A stretch of 64,000 nucleotides of DNA from contig MSJH02000823.1 in NCBI GenBank assembly GCA_001931875.2, forward strand, positions 286,174-350,173, written 5' to 3'. This document shows positions 31,323 to 42,972 of the stretch, piece by piece (position 1 is the first letter of the stretch; the number at the start of each line of letters is the position of its first letter). Both the position numbers and the translations under genes were made by a program. The DNA comes from Byssochlamys sp. IMV 00236 (lineage: Eukaryota > Ascomycota > Eurotiomycetes > Eurotiales > Thermoascaceae). The notes beneath the pieces were generated by a model that saw only the letters and a list, made by a program, of their open reading frames with translations, was not told the origin of the DNA and ran no database searches.

Positions 31323-33812
31323 ATGGCGTCAGATAGCGAGAGCATCGTGACTAGACTTAGGTCAACACCTACGCGTCGCAAGAGAAGGAATAGCTCGATA
31401 TCATCGCTCAATCACGACTACAATGATCTGCAGGATTTGGACAGGAAGACGGCAAAGGCTATAACTCGTTCCAATACGCGAAGGAATAAAGAGCTATCAA
31501 GCGAGAACAATACAGTGAACGCGTCATGTCAGACCCCAAGGAGACGCAACAAGAAGAAAGTGCGCTTTTCGGACCCCGGCCCTCAGTTACAACCATTTGA
31601 GGAGGGGTCCACCGGACTGACGCCGGCGATCCTTCGTACTTCATTTGAGGAGTGTGACATCGCTCAAAACGAAACGTATAATCTTACTCCTAGTCGTCGT
31701 CAGCGGCGACAATCGGCACCTGTCGAGAGTACACGGAGTCTTCAAGACCCTACGTTTCCTATCGAACTGCCTCCTGTACCGCGCATGCTTCAGTTCACAC
31801 CTCTACGTCAGATACTCGACGAAAGGACCCAGAGGCGGATACGGAGGATTGGGCTGAGTAAAGAAATCGATGAAATTCAGCGGGAGAAACGCGAGAATCT
31901 GAGAAATTCCAGGGAGATATTGCGCCAAAAGGACGTGGAACTCGCGGCCCTGAAAGAAGAGCTAGAGGCCATCAAGAACACTAAGATCCCGACCGAAAAT
32001 CATGAAAATCATGGTGAAAGGGGAGAAATCTCTTCAGACTCGAAGAGAAAGATCGCAGAATTGGAAGCAGAAGTCAGCCGCTTAAGACACGAGATTTCAC
32101 AGTCGACTGCTGGCGCATGGGGTGCCCTCGATCATCAGGCGGACCATGAAGGGGATGCAATAATGACAAATGGTAGCGTTATCAGCGACGACACAATCCT
32201 TATGTCAAACTCTTCAGATCTCCGGAGTTACTATTCTCGCGAATTTGGCGCTCCACTGAGTCCTGCATCGACTAGCGACACGATTCCGATCACTAATGAT
32301 GCATCTGCACATGCGTCCATAGCTGATCCTCACCAGGAAGCAGAAATGGTCGCATTGTCACTTGACCTAGCAGCGGCAAGACAAGAGAAGAAGGATTTAT
32401 TCAACGAGTGGCGCGCTCATATCGATTCCTCTAACCCGGATGACAATGATGGCTCGCGCCTCTCCTCGCCGCCACCTGACTTCATGCACCAGATTGTTCC
32501 AACGTTGAAAGCGGCCCTTGCGCGCGCTTCTGAGGCTTCTTCTGCCCTCGAGTCCGTACGGGGTGCCCTTGCAGACATGGGATTTTCTGGTAGTAATGCC
32601 GATGAAGTGATTGCAGAGCTGCGTCAGCGCTTCCGCTCCGCCAGACTGGAACTGGAGCGTGCTGTTCCTGGGGAGACACCCAGTGTAGGCCTGGAAGATG
32701 GATCCTCCACCCTCAATGCTCTAGTTGAAAGAGTCAAAAGACTCGCGAACGAGCTGGAAAGAGAAAGAGAATTCCATGAAGGCACGCTTGGCCGTGAGAA
32801 GGCGCTGCGCGGCCAGTTTGACGCTTGTTTATTCAGATACGAGGCTGCCTCCAAGAAGATTCACGATCTTGAAGAGACTATTGACTCGTCTGCTGAAGAC
32901 ATGTTACATGCAAGGATGCGGATTCAAGAACTGGAACGACGAGGCAATGATCAGGCTGTCGGAATTGACAGGCTAAACGCAGCATTAGACAAGTATCATG
33001 ATGAAGTGAGAGGATTGGAGAAGCTCATTACGTCCATGGAAGCAGAGGCCGCCGCATCCAAGGAAGGGTATAAATTGACAATCTTGATCCTTGAGAATAA
33101 GGTCAAGCATGAGGAGACGGCCCGTCGCCTTGCTGAATCAGCCGCAGCTGAGAATGTGGATCTTGTACGCGAGTTGCAGGATACCGTCGAGCAGAATCAG
33201 ATTCGGGTCGACGACCTGACTGCCAAGGTTGAGTTTCTAGAGAGAGAACGTAATCAAGTTGTCGAGGCCATGGAGAGCAAGGCAGCAGAGCAGTTGGAGC
33301 TCCACGACCAAGAGATTGGGTCCATGAACGTTCGCCTCTCTGAACTTACAACATCTCTTGACGATGCTAGGTCAGAAGTCGAAAAACTCCGACGACTAAA
33401 TACTAGTCTCGAAGAACGCCTACAGGCGGAAATTGGAGCACGGAATAGGCTTGCGGATAAGTGGGCTGCAGATCAAGCACGATCATTCGCCTACATGAAA
33501 GAAGCAATCAACGCAGAGCGCCGGGGTTCGAAGGTCCGTGCTGCGAACTGGAAGATTATGTCTGACGATCTCGAGTCAGAAGCAACCATGCCTGGCAGCG
33601 AGCCCATCACGCCCGTTAGCATGACGAGGTTCGTGGATGTGGAAGTGGGACGGGGAAGGCACAGGCGAAGGATTGACAGCGGTGTTGGCTTCGGCGTGCT
33701 TACAGAAGAAGAACTCGAAGATGATGATAACGCAAGCCAGGCGTGCATCAGCTCCGAACCTGATCTCCCTGGGCTGCCAGGTCTTGAGGAGACGAGGACT
33801 ACCAAGGCCTAA
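31323..33812 (+). CDS. Large coiled-coil protein with PP1-docking-like motif
   Basis: Single exon of 829 residues from the ATG at 31323. Upstream in-frame codons start only at a GTG. The first 180 residues are basic and Ser/Arg-rich and include KKKVRFSDPG, a good match to the RVxF docking motif for protein phosphatase 1. A short conserved-looking segment FTPLRQILDERTQRRIRRIG (about 162-181) precedes long coiled coils: about 195-260, then 490-760 with heptads of Leu, Glu and Lys (e.g. LEETIDSSAEDML, VRGLEKLITSMEAE). The middle is acidic and disordered. The tail ends with an acidic, Leu-rich segment. I do not recognise the family. The architecture suggests a structural or scaffold protein (spindle, septum or nuclear), which is inference. 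Confidence 0.75.
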   Translation: MASDSESIVTRLRSTPTRRKRRNSSISSLNHDYNDLQDLDRKTAKAITRSNTRRNKELSSENNTVNASCQTPRRRNKKKVRFSDPGPQLQPFEEGSTGLTPAILRTSFEECDIAQNETYNLTPSRRQRRQSAPVESTRSLQDPTFPIELPPVPRMLQFTPLRQILDERTQRRIRRIGLSKEIDEIQREKRENLRNSREILRQKDVELAALKEELEAIKNTKIPTENHENHGERGEISSDSKRKIAELEAEVSRLRHEISQSTAGAWGALDHQADHEGDAIMTNGSVISDDTILMSNSSDLRSYYSREFGAPLSPASTSDTIPITNDASAHASIADPHQEAEMVALSLDLAAARQEKKDLFNEWRAHIDSSNPDDNDGSRLSSPPPDFMHQIVPTLKAALARASEASSALESVRGALADMGFSGSNADEVIAELRQRFRSARLELERAVPGETPSVGLEDGSSTLNALVERVKRLANELEREREFHEGTLGREKALRGQFDACLFRYEAASKKIHDLEETIDSSAEDMLHARMRIQELERRGNDQAVGIDRLNAALDKYHDEVRGLEKLITSMEAEAAASKEGYKLTILILENKVKHEETARRLAESAAAENVDLVRELQDTVEQNQIRVDDLTAKVEFLERERNQVVEAMESKAAEQLELHDQEIGSMNVRLSELTTSLDDARSEVEKLRRLNTSLEERLQAEIGARNRLADKWAADQARSFAYMKEAINAERRGSKVRAANWKIMSDDLESEATMPGSEPITPVSMTRFVDVEVGRGRHRRRIDSGVGFGVLTEEELEDDDNASQACISSEPDLPGLPGLEETRTTKA

Positions 33813-34739
33813 TTGTCCTGGGTAAGGCATACAGGTTGGCGGCGTTTCATTCTTTTCAGGATTTCCGGATGTTCAGTCACTATGCATAGATCCCTTTTGT
33901 TTTCTGGTTGGTGCTTGTCTTTTGGCTACACGCTCGATGTGTTTCTATGTTTCAGCATATCCCGCTCTTTACAAGACCAATGTAACATATAATATATGCT
34001 ATTCATTGAATTCATCAGACTTTATCTTCATTGTTCCAAGGTACGGGCCGAGCCGCAGCATGGATTGTCGACGTCATCCAACGGTTACATAGTTCCGAAA
34101 GATGCACCAAAAGACAAGGTGTGTGGACTATCGCCTAATGAAAATAGTAGTGCATGTAGTCGAAGTTCTAATCATACCTGAATCTTATCGTATAGCATGT
34201 GCATTTTTACCTCGCGTATTGATATAGACTTCTCAGAACTTGGTCTCCCCTGAGTGGCCGGAAGATCTGAAATAATGTCCCAAACGACTTATATGTACGT
34301 CCCTTCCCCTTCTTCAACTTCCAACTATCGCACCGCGATCATCCAAACAATCGTCTTCCTTTGCATGACCCTCTTGTCCACCGCCCTAGACACCATGGAT
34401 GCTAGCATCCAGGCTTCTCAACCGTCACCTCTCGCTCTTGAGGCTATATCTCACCAAGACTAGTTATCAGTTGCGCCTATTGGCAGGTCCGGTACGTGGT
34501 TCCTCTTTCCTCTCACTTCGTTCATTTCAGAGCAAGAGGACGAGGCTTCTCGCAAAGTCGGCTGTACAATTCGTTAACTCAGCATGGCGCAGGCCTAGGA
34601 TTTGTAATTCCTTTTATAACGTTCCTTCGTTTCAGGACGATGATATTTAGCTATCTTACCTATCTACGACATTTTAGTCTCAGAGGTACAATGTCTGGTC
34701 AAGGCGGTATATAGGTATACGTAGACTTCTAAGATGTGT
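33813..34739. other. Intergenic region, nothing recognised
   Basis: 3' flank of the coiled-coil gene. Short plus-strand frames near 34254-34714 overlap each other in different frames and have no family features. Confidence 0.4.
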
Positions 34740-35342
34740 TTAAGCTAAAACTTGTCCGCCGAGTTCTTTTTCCAGTTTCTGTTGTTCAATACCCTGCATC
34801 AGTTGTATCAGGTTCCGGGCATCATCTCGTGTCCTTTCCAGCAGCTCATCCTGCTCACTTACCCATCGCAGTCGATCTTTCCAAAACTCCCATCGCTCCA
34901 TCGTGAACATTGAGTCTCCCTTCCATAGATCGCACTTGGTCGATTTGATCGTCGCGAGTAGAGACAGGTCCCTCTTCCCCACAAACTCAAAGATAATATG
35001 TCCGGCGATTTCAAAATATGGAACCATAAGATGCACATCAGTCTGTATGTTATTATATGAGTCAATCATCTCAAGTGCAATCGTCACTTTGTTTACAAAA
35101 CCCACATTCAACATTTGTATATGATCAGGACCACTGCGAAGGTCCCGGGGGATATGGCGCTTCAAGTACGTTGGCGACGGCGGCTGCACTGGTCGGCTAT
35201 AATTCCATGGATCCTGCTCTAGTGCGAAAATGATAATCCGAAATGCTGCCGTTAGTTCGTTCGAATTTGGGGAATCTGGGGGATAAATGGAAAGATGATG
35301 CGCGTAGAAGACGTTGGCGTTGTGGAACTCATACCACCTTAG
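34740..35342 (-). CDS. DUF3632-like protein, C-terminal part only
   Basis: A minus-strand frame is open from about 35366 to the stop at 34740. Its sequence WYEFHNANVFYAHHLSIYPP, FRIIIFALEQDPW, VHLMVPYFEIAGHIIFEF and ERWEFWKDRLRWVSEQDELL is clearly protein-like. The end (Trp-rich helix followed by LLERTRDDARN and LMQGIEQQ) matches my memory of the fungal DUF3632 family. No in-frame ATG near the beginning and no convincing upstream splice acceptor was found. A second frame just upstream (WHEGSKLARYILPL near 35480) may be an earlier exon or frameshifted piece. So this is either the last exon of a gene with unresolved 5' exons or a truncated gene. Confidence 0.45.
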   Translation of the reverse strand, partial: LRWYEFHNANVFYAHHLSIYPPDSPNSNELTAAFRIIIFALEQDPWNYSRPVQPPSPTYLKRHIPRDLRSGPDHIQMLNVGFVNKVTIALEMIDSYNNIQTDVHLMVPYFEIAGHIIFEFVGKRDLSLLATIKSTKCDLWKGDSMFTMERWEFWKDRLRWVSEQDELLERTRDDARNLIQLMQGIEQQKLEKELGGQVLA

Positions 35343-35815
35343 AAAGGGATATGGCCCGTAAGTATCTCATTGTCCACATGACTAAAATTAGGGCATTGGT
35401 TAGTCTAGAAAGCATTGAATACACGAAAGGCATAGTGCTTAGAGGAAGGATATATCTCGCGAGTTTTGAGCCCTCATGCCACATCGGCAAATGAGATGAC
35501 CGGTTCTATCCTAGTATATCCTAGTATTCCGAAGCTGCCAAACGTACAGTAAGGATGTAAAAAACTAGAGTATTATGTGGCCTATACCCCGTGCTTTCAC
35601 TCGGGCGGTCACTTATAGATCACCCTCAGTTCACGTGGCGTTCGGTGGTCTGGTCCGTTGACCGGTTGCAACAGCAGGTGGAAAAAGAACCGTAAGACAA
35701 GCCGAGGTAACTGTGCTTCCTCCTCATCCAGCTTGCTAGAGCAAAAGACCAGTGGATTTCAGTGCGGGAGAGACGGAAACAAACTGGATGGCGAGTGTTT
35801 GAGCACGGATGACCT
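35343..35815. other. Intergenic region between two accessory fragments
   Basis: The left end may contain a further exon or frameshifted piece of the DUF3632-like gene (about 35367-35490). The remainder shows no coding signal. Confidence 0.3.
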
Positions 35816-36331
35816 CTAGAAGATCAAGATCACTGTCTGAGTTAGCCTTATTTCCATCGAACCGAGCAGAATTAGGAGAAAATGGATGAAGACTCCAACG
35901 TACTCCGTCGTAATTACATCAAATCGTGGTAAGCTTCTCGGTATTCCTTGGGTTTGTGATAACAGTAGATTCCCGACGCTGTCCATTGTCCGCCTGGGTT
36001 GTTCAGGGTCACCAGACCTCCGTGGTAGAAATATTTGATTCGGAGATGAAAGACCAAAAATATACTTGTCTGAATTTGTAGGAAGTTCAAGATATCGGAC
36101 GTAGTGTCCAAGTCGAGGAGTTTTGCGAATGTCGCAGAGCATCTTGAAAGCAGAGGTCAAATCGGATGCATCTCTGAGCCTGATCCGGCGATATTTACAT
36201 CTGTTAGACATGTCGCAGAGACTGTACAGTCGCCGACATTGTCAGGAGAGTGCAGCTGCATCAGCATAAGACGGCTGTAAATAGAAGAGGATACGAAGGA
36301 GTAGCTCGTCTGGAAGAGCTTGGAGTGACAT
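35816..36331 (-). pseudogene. F-box protein pseudogene with in-frame stop
   Basis: From an ATG at 36331 the frame reads MSLQALPDELLLRILFYL and PSYADAAALS, a normal fungal F-box start, then meets TGA at 36244-36242. The same frame resumes at once with QCRRLYSLCDMSNRCKYRRI, LCDIRKTPRLGHYVRYLELP and ITTEYVGVFIHFLL, exactly the order expected of fungal F-box proteins, and stops at 35816. The stop sits where related proteins have an Arg or similar residue before the CRRLY helix, so a single C-to-T change (CGA to TGA) would explain it. The total of about 171 codons is far shorter than the usual 300 or more, so the 3' part is also lost or frameshifted. Confidence 0.65.
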
Positions 36332-37162
36332 GTTATTGCACTAGATAACTAGTCGCTGAGTCTGAGATAATCTCTTCCAGTTTCCAATTATCGCAGGAAC
36401 GTATTCGAAGAATGGCCTTGGTAAACAACGAAATATCTCGTTATTGGCGCGGTTGCTTCCCATCTGCCAACGAACCATGTGTGGAGATTGCAGTAGTTAA
36501 CAGTTAACTAGATAGTGATGGGGCGAGTGGTTAAGTACAGTACGTATGTATGAGATGGGAACCGACTGCGCGGCTATGTACTAACTAACGAGGGTCCAGA
36601 CCTCCCTTAAAACAGCTTAAGCAAAACAACGACTTCCAAGTGAGTCGAGTCTCCGCGCCAGCTGAAACGACTGTCCTTTGGCTCTTATCGACCTCCATCC
36701 GTTTTGGGGAAAACGAAGTCGTCCACCTCAGCGTTGAATCCGGATCGAGCAAAAGCAGGCTTCCCGCTCAGGCTGTGACGATGACGTCTTTCAACGATGC
36801 TGTCAACCGCCACACGTCGCCTTCATGTCTCATTCTGGCCAAAGAGATAGACTAGCTCAGCATGGCGTGGCTCGACCCATTGCGCTCCAGTGGCCTGGGA
36901 AATAGATCAGGAAAGCTTCATTGAATGGAAACAGTTATTGTCTCGGGACGACGCAGATCTGCTTCGTCCTTCCTTATTATCTACCCTACAATTGCTCGAG
37001 GCTGCTCACACCTGTTTAGCTTCAACAACCCCCCTGGTTGATATGTCGCGTGCGCTGGTATAGTTAGATAGTGAATCTCGACAATTTGCCTGGTCATCTT
37101 CAACTCAGTTCTCCTTTTTCCTTCCTGGTGCAGGTAATACTTCGCATACCCACGAGTGCGAG
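36332..37162. other. Intergenic region
   Basis: Nothing recognised. A 71-codon plus frame at 36640-36855 lacks motifs. The right part includes the promoter and leader of the DUF1769 gene. Confidence 0.4.
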
Positions 37163-38293
37163 ATGAGGAGCCGAAGCCAGAGTCGCAGTCCGAACGGGGA
37201 GCATGAGAAATATCGATTAAAGGTCACAGCAGGCCCCGACTATGATACCAAGACACATCAGGTTGTCCCAGTCAATAAGGACCAGACATTACATTTCGAG
37301 AACGAGCACGCGATTGTGAGCGTGTGTGTCCGCATCCAAGACTATACAGGTATGCTGCGCCGAATATACTCACTCAAAGACGACTCTGTAGAACTGAGGC
37401 TTATTCTCATTTCGTATTTACAGGATACCCCGATGGCTCCCCGAAGAGCAGCTCATACTTCTCCCACCCCCTCCACCAGAACGATCAGTATTCTATTGCG
37501 ATGCAACTGGTCCCCAAAACCCCAATAAACGGCGATGACCTTATCTTCGGAAATGACTTCGAGCGTCCTATCCGTGACCGTCTACCGCCCGGTTTCAATG
37601 CCGCAATGCGCATAGTGAAATGGGTGCTTGATCCCGCACTAGATGGAGACGCATATGCCGACAAGCCATACCTCTACAGCCCTGCGCTCGCAAGCTGGAA
37701 TCAGTTCCGCATCGGAGATAAGACATCATCGAACAATAAGGCACCGGCCATACATGACCGCATTATAGAAGAGGGTGCGGAGGGTTCCGGTGTGGAAGTC
37801 AGGAAAGAAGCGAATATCCCAGAGACAGTGGACCAGCGAAGGAAGCATTTCCTTTGGGACCAGAACCGAAAGAACTTCGAACTCCAGCCGGGAAGGGCGT
37901 ATATGGCTGACTTTGGGAATCCATATTTAGTCTTCAATGGTGGGTAATTAATAAATACTTCCTTGATTCTAGTTGCTCTTTTCTTTTTTTCGTCTTGGAA
38001 AGTGGAGGATTTTCACTGACTATTTGTTTTTTCGATATGCAGACTTCTCGCTTCGATTACCTGGGTTTAACCTGCAAGTAGCCAAGTACATTGACGAGAA
38101 GCATCATAAGTTACGATACGTTCTCAAGAATCGCAAGACGGGACATGTTTACCTCGTCGTTCTGTTCACGCTTCTTCTACGAGACTGGTTACCGGAAAAT
38201 GCCACCGATGGGGATATGAATACGAACGGGAACGTCGATGGTGAAACACATAAAGACAATGGGAGTCGTGGTCGTCCGAGCAAGTCTGCCTGA
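37163..38293 (+). CDS. DUF1769 domain protein
   Basis: Three exons (37163-37349, 37424-37939, 38043-38293) join to 317 residues. The first intron (74 nt) has a GTATGC donor, the second (103 nt) GTGGGT. The N-terminal part YRLKVTAGPDYDTKTHQVV and the central signature KWVLDPALDGDAYADKPYLY then SPALASWN, with FRIGD close behind, define the fungal DUF1769 family. Further conserved parts are RRKHFLWDQNRKNFEL, YMADFGNPYLVFNDFSLRLP and RYVLKNRKTGHVYLVVLFTL. The tail is hydrophilic. Proteins of this family are conserved in ascomycetes without a defined function. The last conserved segment could be membrane-associated. The family call is from memory of the DPALxGDxYxDKPYLYGPALSSWN pattern. Confidence 0.88.
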
Positions 38294-38593
38294 AGAGGCC
38301 GAACTTAGCCTCGACGACGTGGAATAAGTTTGAAATTTACCCTTGGGCGAGGCAGTTCTGTGCTGCGTGCGTTAATTCCTTTTCTATACATCCGGAATGG
38401 GTCTACATAAAAGTTATTCAGGATAGAGCGATTTGAGTCTATGATATAGAACTTCTGATCTTTTCCTCGCATTTATGCGCGCTTCGAAAATAGGAACGAT
38501 TGACCCACTTCAATTTTCTTTTTCTTTTATCGATCCAAAATGCCATCCCAGATGAGATATTGGACTATACACCGTAATACATTACATGAACTT
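38294..38593. other. Short convergent intergenic region
   Basis: Three hundred bases between the 3' ends of the DUF1769 gene and the homoisocitrate dehydrogenase gene. No feature beyond expected 3' UTR sequence. Confidence 0.4.
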
Positions 38594-39909
<1,316 letters not shown>

Positions 39910-41151
39910 CGTTGATGCTTTGCTTTGTCTAGCGATGTCCGCTTTTCGGAGGCGGAGAGGAGAGGCTTTTGTTCGGACCACGGAAGAACGTTGGGCCGGC
40001 AAGTGTTTACGCTCGAGTTTCCGGGGTAAAAGAAGAAGCGGAATTTGAGAGGATGCAAGTGTTTGTTAGACGCTTAGACTAGATGTCTTATGCCGTTGTT
40101 GCATATGCAAGAGGGGCAAGCCATGGGGATTGAAGTGGCATGTTGTTGTTGAGCTATCTGTTCTGTCGTGGATGCGAATAATGGCCCTTTTCGGGAGTAA
40201 CTGACTATGGTACTTCCTGAGGAATCATACGTGGTAAGTTAATACAGTAGTATAGACAGAATCAAGCACTTGCTCAGCGTGTCATGTCATGTCGTTACTG
40301 TACAAGAATTCTGTGATCGACAGAAATCGCCAATTAGAGCCACCGCCATCCAGACAGTCAACGTGACAGCAACGTGGAGAGCCCCGCGGTATTCGGATAG
40401 TAGTTAACTACTCCGTAGTAGCAACAGAAAGAGGACAACGCTCGATCGTCTTTACCACCGGGTAGCAGCGGCATAACGGCCGTGGATTTTTCTAGCTAGA
40501 AGCCTAGAAGCTTCATACGGATCCCCGGATTCCGCGCTTTGGGATGATTATTGATCACTGACGACTACGTTTACTATATTAAACGGATTAAACGGATTAA
40601 AATAAAATAATGCCCATCCAGCGGATCCGCCGACCCCTGAAACTTGCTGCCTGAGGCCGCTAGTTATACCAAACCCCCCTGCATCAGCCATCAACTCTCC
40701 ATGAACCTCTCTATCTATCCTTTTCCCACCGAGCCTCCTCTCTTTTTTTTCGATTTCCTCGTCTTATCTTATCCCTTTTCTTGTCATCAGTGCTGCCAGA
40801 TGCTGCGTTCCCCCCACTAACCGTGTCACCGTTGCACTGGCTGGGTCTGTTTACATCACGTTAGTCCGACGCGTTTCGCCAGCAACTCTCAGACTGTCCG
40901 ACTACTACTCCTAAGGGAACCGCAGGCCCCTTGCCCGCTAGTCGACTGCCTTTCTGGCTGTTTCATAACCTCCGCTTGACCCTACGCTTAAATTAATAGT
41001 CCCCACGGACTGTCGAACCCATATAGTGAACACGCTGTTAAGCTTCATCTACCCCGGCTCATCCTAAGCGCTTGCCGTTCTCCCTCCTATCCATGCTCTT
41101 GCTCCTCTGACGCAACATCGCCCTTCGTCTGCCTCGATCTCAGAACCAGCC
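39910..41151. other. Divergent promoter region with pyrimidine-rich leader
   Basis: 1.2 kb between the LYS12-like gene (-) and the disordered-protein gene (+). 40725-40795 is strongly pyrimidine-rich (CT tracts with an eight-T run), as found near fungal transcription starts. A TACTCCGTA motif lies at about 40410. No coding feature. Confidence 0.4.
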
Positions 41152-42972
41152 ATGTCGGGAACTCCGTCGGCAGGCGGCGTCCGCAGTCTGCTGGCGAAGT
41201 TCGAGAACCAGAGCCAAAATGACAATACCTCACCTCCTTCCCGTGGACGCTCTCCGGCCGGTTCAGACAACTCGGGCAACGGAAGGCCGCTTTCCAAGGT
41301 ACGAGCCAGCTTCATCGCGGTCGAGAATGTCGGTCGTTCCGGTCCCTTTGGGGGCTTACGAAAGTCCAACGATGGAGAGACCCCTCTGAGCCCGTCGAGA
41401 CTAAGGTCCAGCGACGGGGACGATCCATATTCGACGATAACGGCAATGTCGGAGAAGGAAAATAATGTGCCTCCCAGAAATGGCTCAGGAGACAGCACCA
41501 AGGGAGAGGAGAAGCGCCCCGAAAGCAATGGCTCGTCCGAAGTTAGATCAGCGCTTGGAAACATCCTCAAAGCTTCTGTACCCGACAAGAGTCAATCGCA
41601 AGATGGACCGACAGCGGCTAGCACTGAAGTCTCCCCTGGAGACGAAAAGACGCAGCCAGCACGCAAGACGGAGACCGTGGCTGAGAAAGCAGGTACAACC
41701 TCAAAGCCGGTCACCAAGGAGCAATCGAGCCTATCTCTGCCTAGAGACAACTCCACGCCTAAACTCAACGGAAAGACCTCACCTACCAGGCCGGCCAGGT
41801 CCCCGGTCCCGTCTCGTGCGCAGAAATCCACCAGTACGGCATCCCAAGGCGCATCGAAGGATACGACTCCTGGCCGGCAGCCTGCTAGCAAGGAACCTAC
41901 TAAAACAGTAGCCGGAAAGCCCAGTCGACCGTCGCTCAACCCGCCTGCCAAGATTACGTCGAGATCTTCCCCAGCCTCTCGAGACTCTGCCAAAAAGACG
42001 ACGACGAAGTCTTCCCCCAATGGGAAGGCTCAGTCAAAGTCACCTACACGCCCTGTCCGCCTCCCAGCTTCTATGACAGCGCCAACCGCGTCCTCAGCTG
42101 CTAAGACAGGAGCTGCTTCTCAGTCACCAAACCGTGCGCAGACACCCTCGCGTGGTCTTACGCGGAAGCCCTCTACTCTGAAGAAGGACGCAACAGGAGC
42201 ATCGCCGCGGGTTCCCGCTTCGAATATTCCGCGACAGCCCTCTCGAGCATCGCTTGCTTCTCCAGGCAGTGACAGGCCAAAGTCTCGCACTAGTACTGTA
42301 GGCACGAAGACGGTCGATGACAGCTTCTTGGCAAGGATGATGCGCCCGACTGCCAGCTCTGCCAGTAAGACTCACGAGAAGGTTGAAGCGAAGACTCCCC
42401 CAAGGACCAGGACGACAAGGACACCTCGGAGAAGTCCTGCAAAATCCGAGCAAGGTGCTCGTACGCCCTCCAGGGGCAAGGAAGCAAAGGCGGTGCCTAA
42501 GAAGGAAGAGACTCAGTCTCCCAAAAAGGATCAGCCCGAGACGGAATCGAAAGTCCACTCCGCGCCTGTCCCTGTACCAGAACCTGTTCCAGAAGAGCCA
42601 GAGAAGGAGCACTCCACCGAGGGTAGAGTAGAAACAGCTGTTGAAGACTCTACCAAGGCAACGACTGAAGTGCCTGCTGCAGCCCCTGCTGAAGAACCTC
42701 ATGCCCCAGCACCAACCTCCACCGAAGCTCCTGCTGAAGCTCCTGCAGAGGTTCCAGCAGAGGTTCCCGCTGAAGAACCCAAGGCCGAAGCCGTTGAGCA
42801 GACCTCTGCACCCAGCCCTGAAACCGCTATCGAAGAGCCAACTGAAGTTTCGACGGAACAGCCTAAGGATGTCCCAATCGCAGCCGCGGTCGATGCTCCT
42901 GCTGATGAGACAATCAAGGAGGTCGAAGCCCAAGAGACTCCTGCTTTCACCGAGATCACGGAAAGCTACTGA
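41152..42972 (+). CDS. Disordered Ser/Pro/Lys/Ala-rich protein
   Basis: Single exon of 606 residues. It starts MSGTPSAGGVRSLLAKFEN, a short amphipathic helix that looks conserved, and has a second ordered-looking segment LSKVRASFIAVENVGRSGPF near residue 50. Most of the rest is low complexity: many TP, SP, KSP and RSP sites (about 150-440), with SFLARMMRPTASSASKTHEK near 385 as another short conserved-looking motif. The end is an acidic repeat region made of APAEAP, EVPAEVPAEEP and similar units. The multiple basic SP sites suggest phosphorylation by proline-directed kinases and perhaps binding to cytoskeleton or nucleic acid, but no family is recognised. The overlapping minus-strand frame of 286 codons has no motif and is rejected. 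Confidence 0.7.
   Translation: MSGTPSAGGVRSLLAKFENQSQNDNTSPPSRGRSPAGSDNSGNGRPLSKVRASFIAVENVGRSGPFGGLRKSNDGETPLSPSRLRSSDGDDPYSTITAMSEKENNVPPRNGSGDSTKGEEKRPESNGSSEVRSALGNILKASVPDKSQSQDGPTAASTEVSPGDEKTQPARKTETVAEKAGTTSKPVTKEQSSLSLPRDNSTPKLNGKTSPTRPARSPVPSRAQKSTSTASQGASKDTTPGRQPASKEPTKTVAGKPSRPSLNPPAKITSRSSPASRDSAKKTTTKSSPNGKAQSKSPTRPVRLPASMTAPTASSAAKTGAASQSPNRAQTPSRGLTRKPSTLKKDATGASPRVPASNIPRQPSRASLASPGSDRPKSRTSTVGTKTVDDSFLARMMRPTASSASKTHEKVEAKTPPRTRTTRTPRRSPAKSEQGARTPSRGKEAKAVPKKEETQSPKKDQPETESKVHSAPVPVPEPVPEEPEKEHSTEGRVETAVEDSTKATTEVPAAAPAEEPHAPAPTSTEAPAEAPAEVPAEVPAEEPKAEAVEQTSAPSPETAIEEPTEVSTEQPKDVPIAAAVDAPADETIKEVEAQETPAFTEITESY

Noticed and set aside
34254..34714. Cluster of short plus-strand frames that might be a small gene
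   Set aside because: Three frames overlap, with no in-phase splice joins and no motifs.
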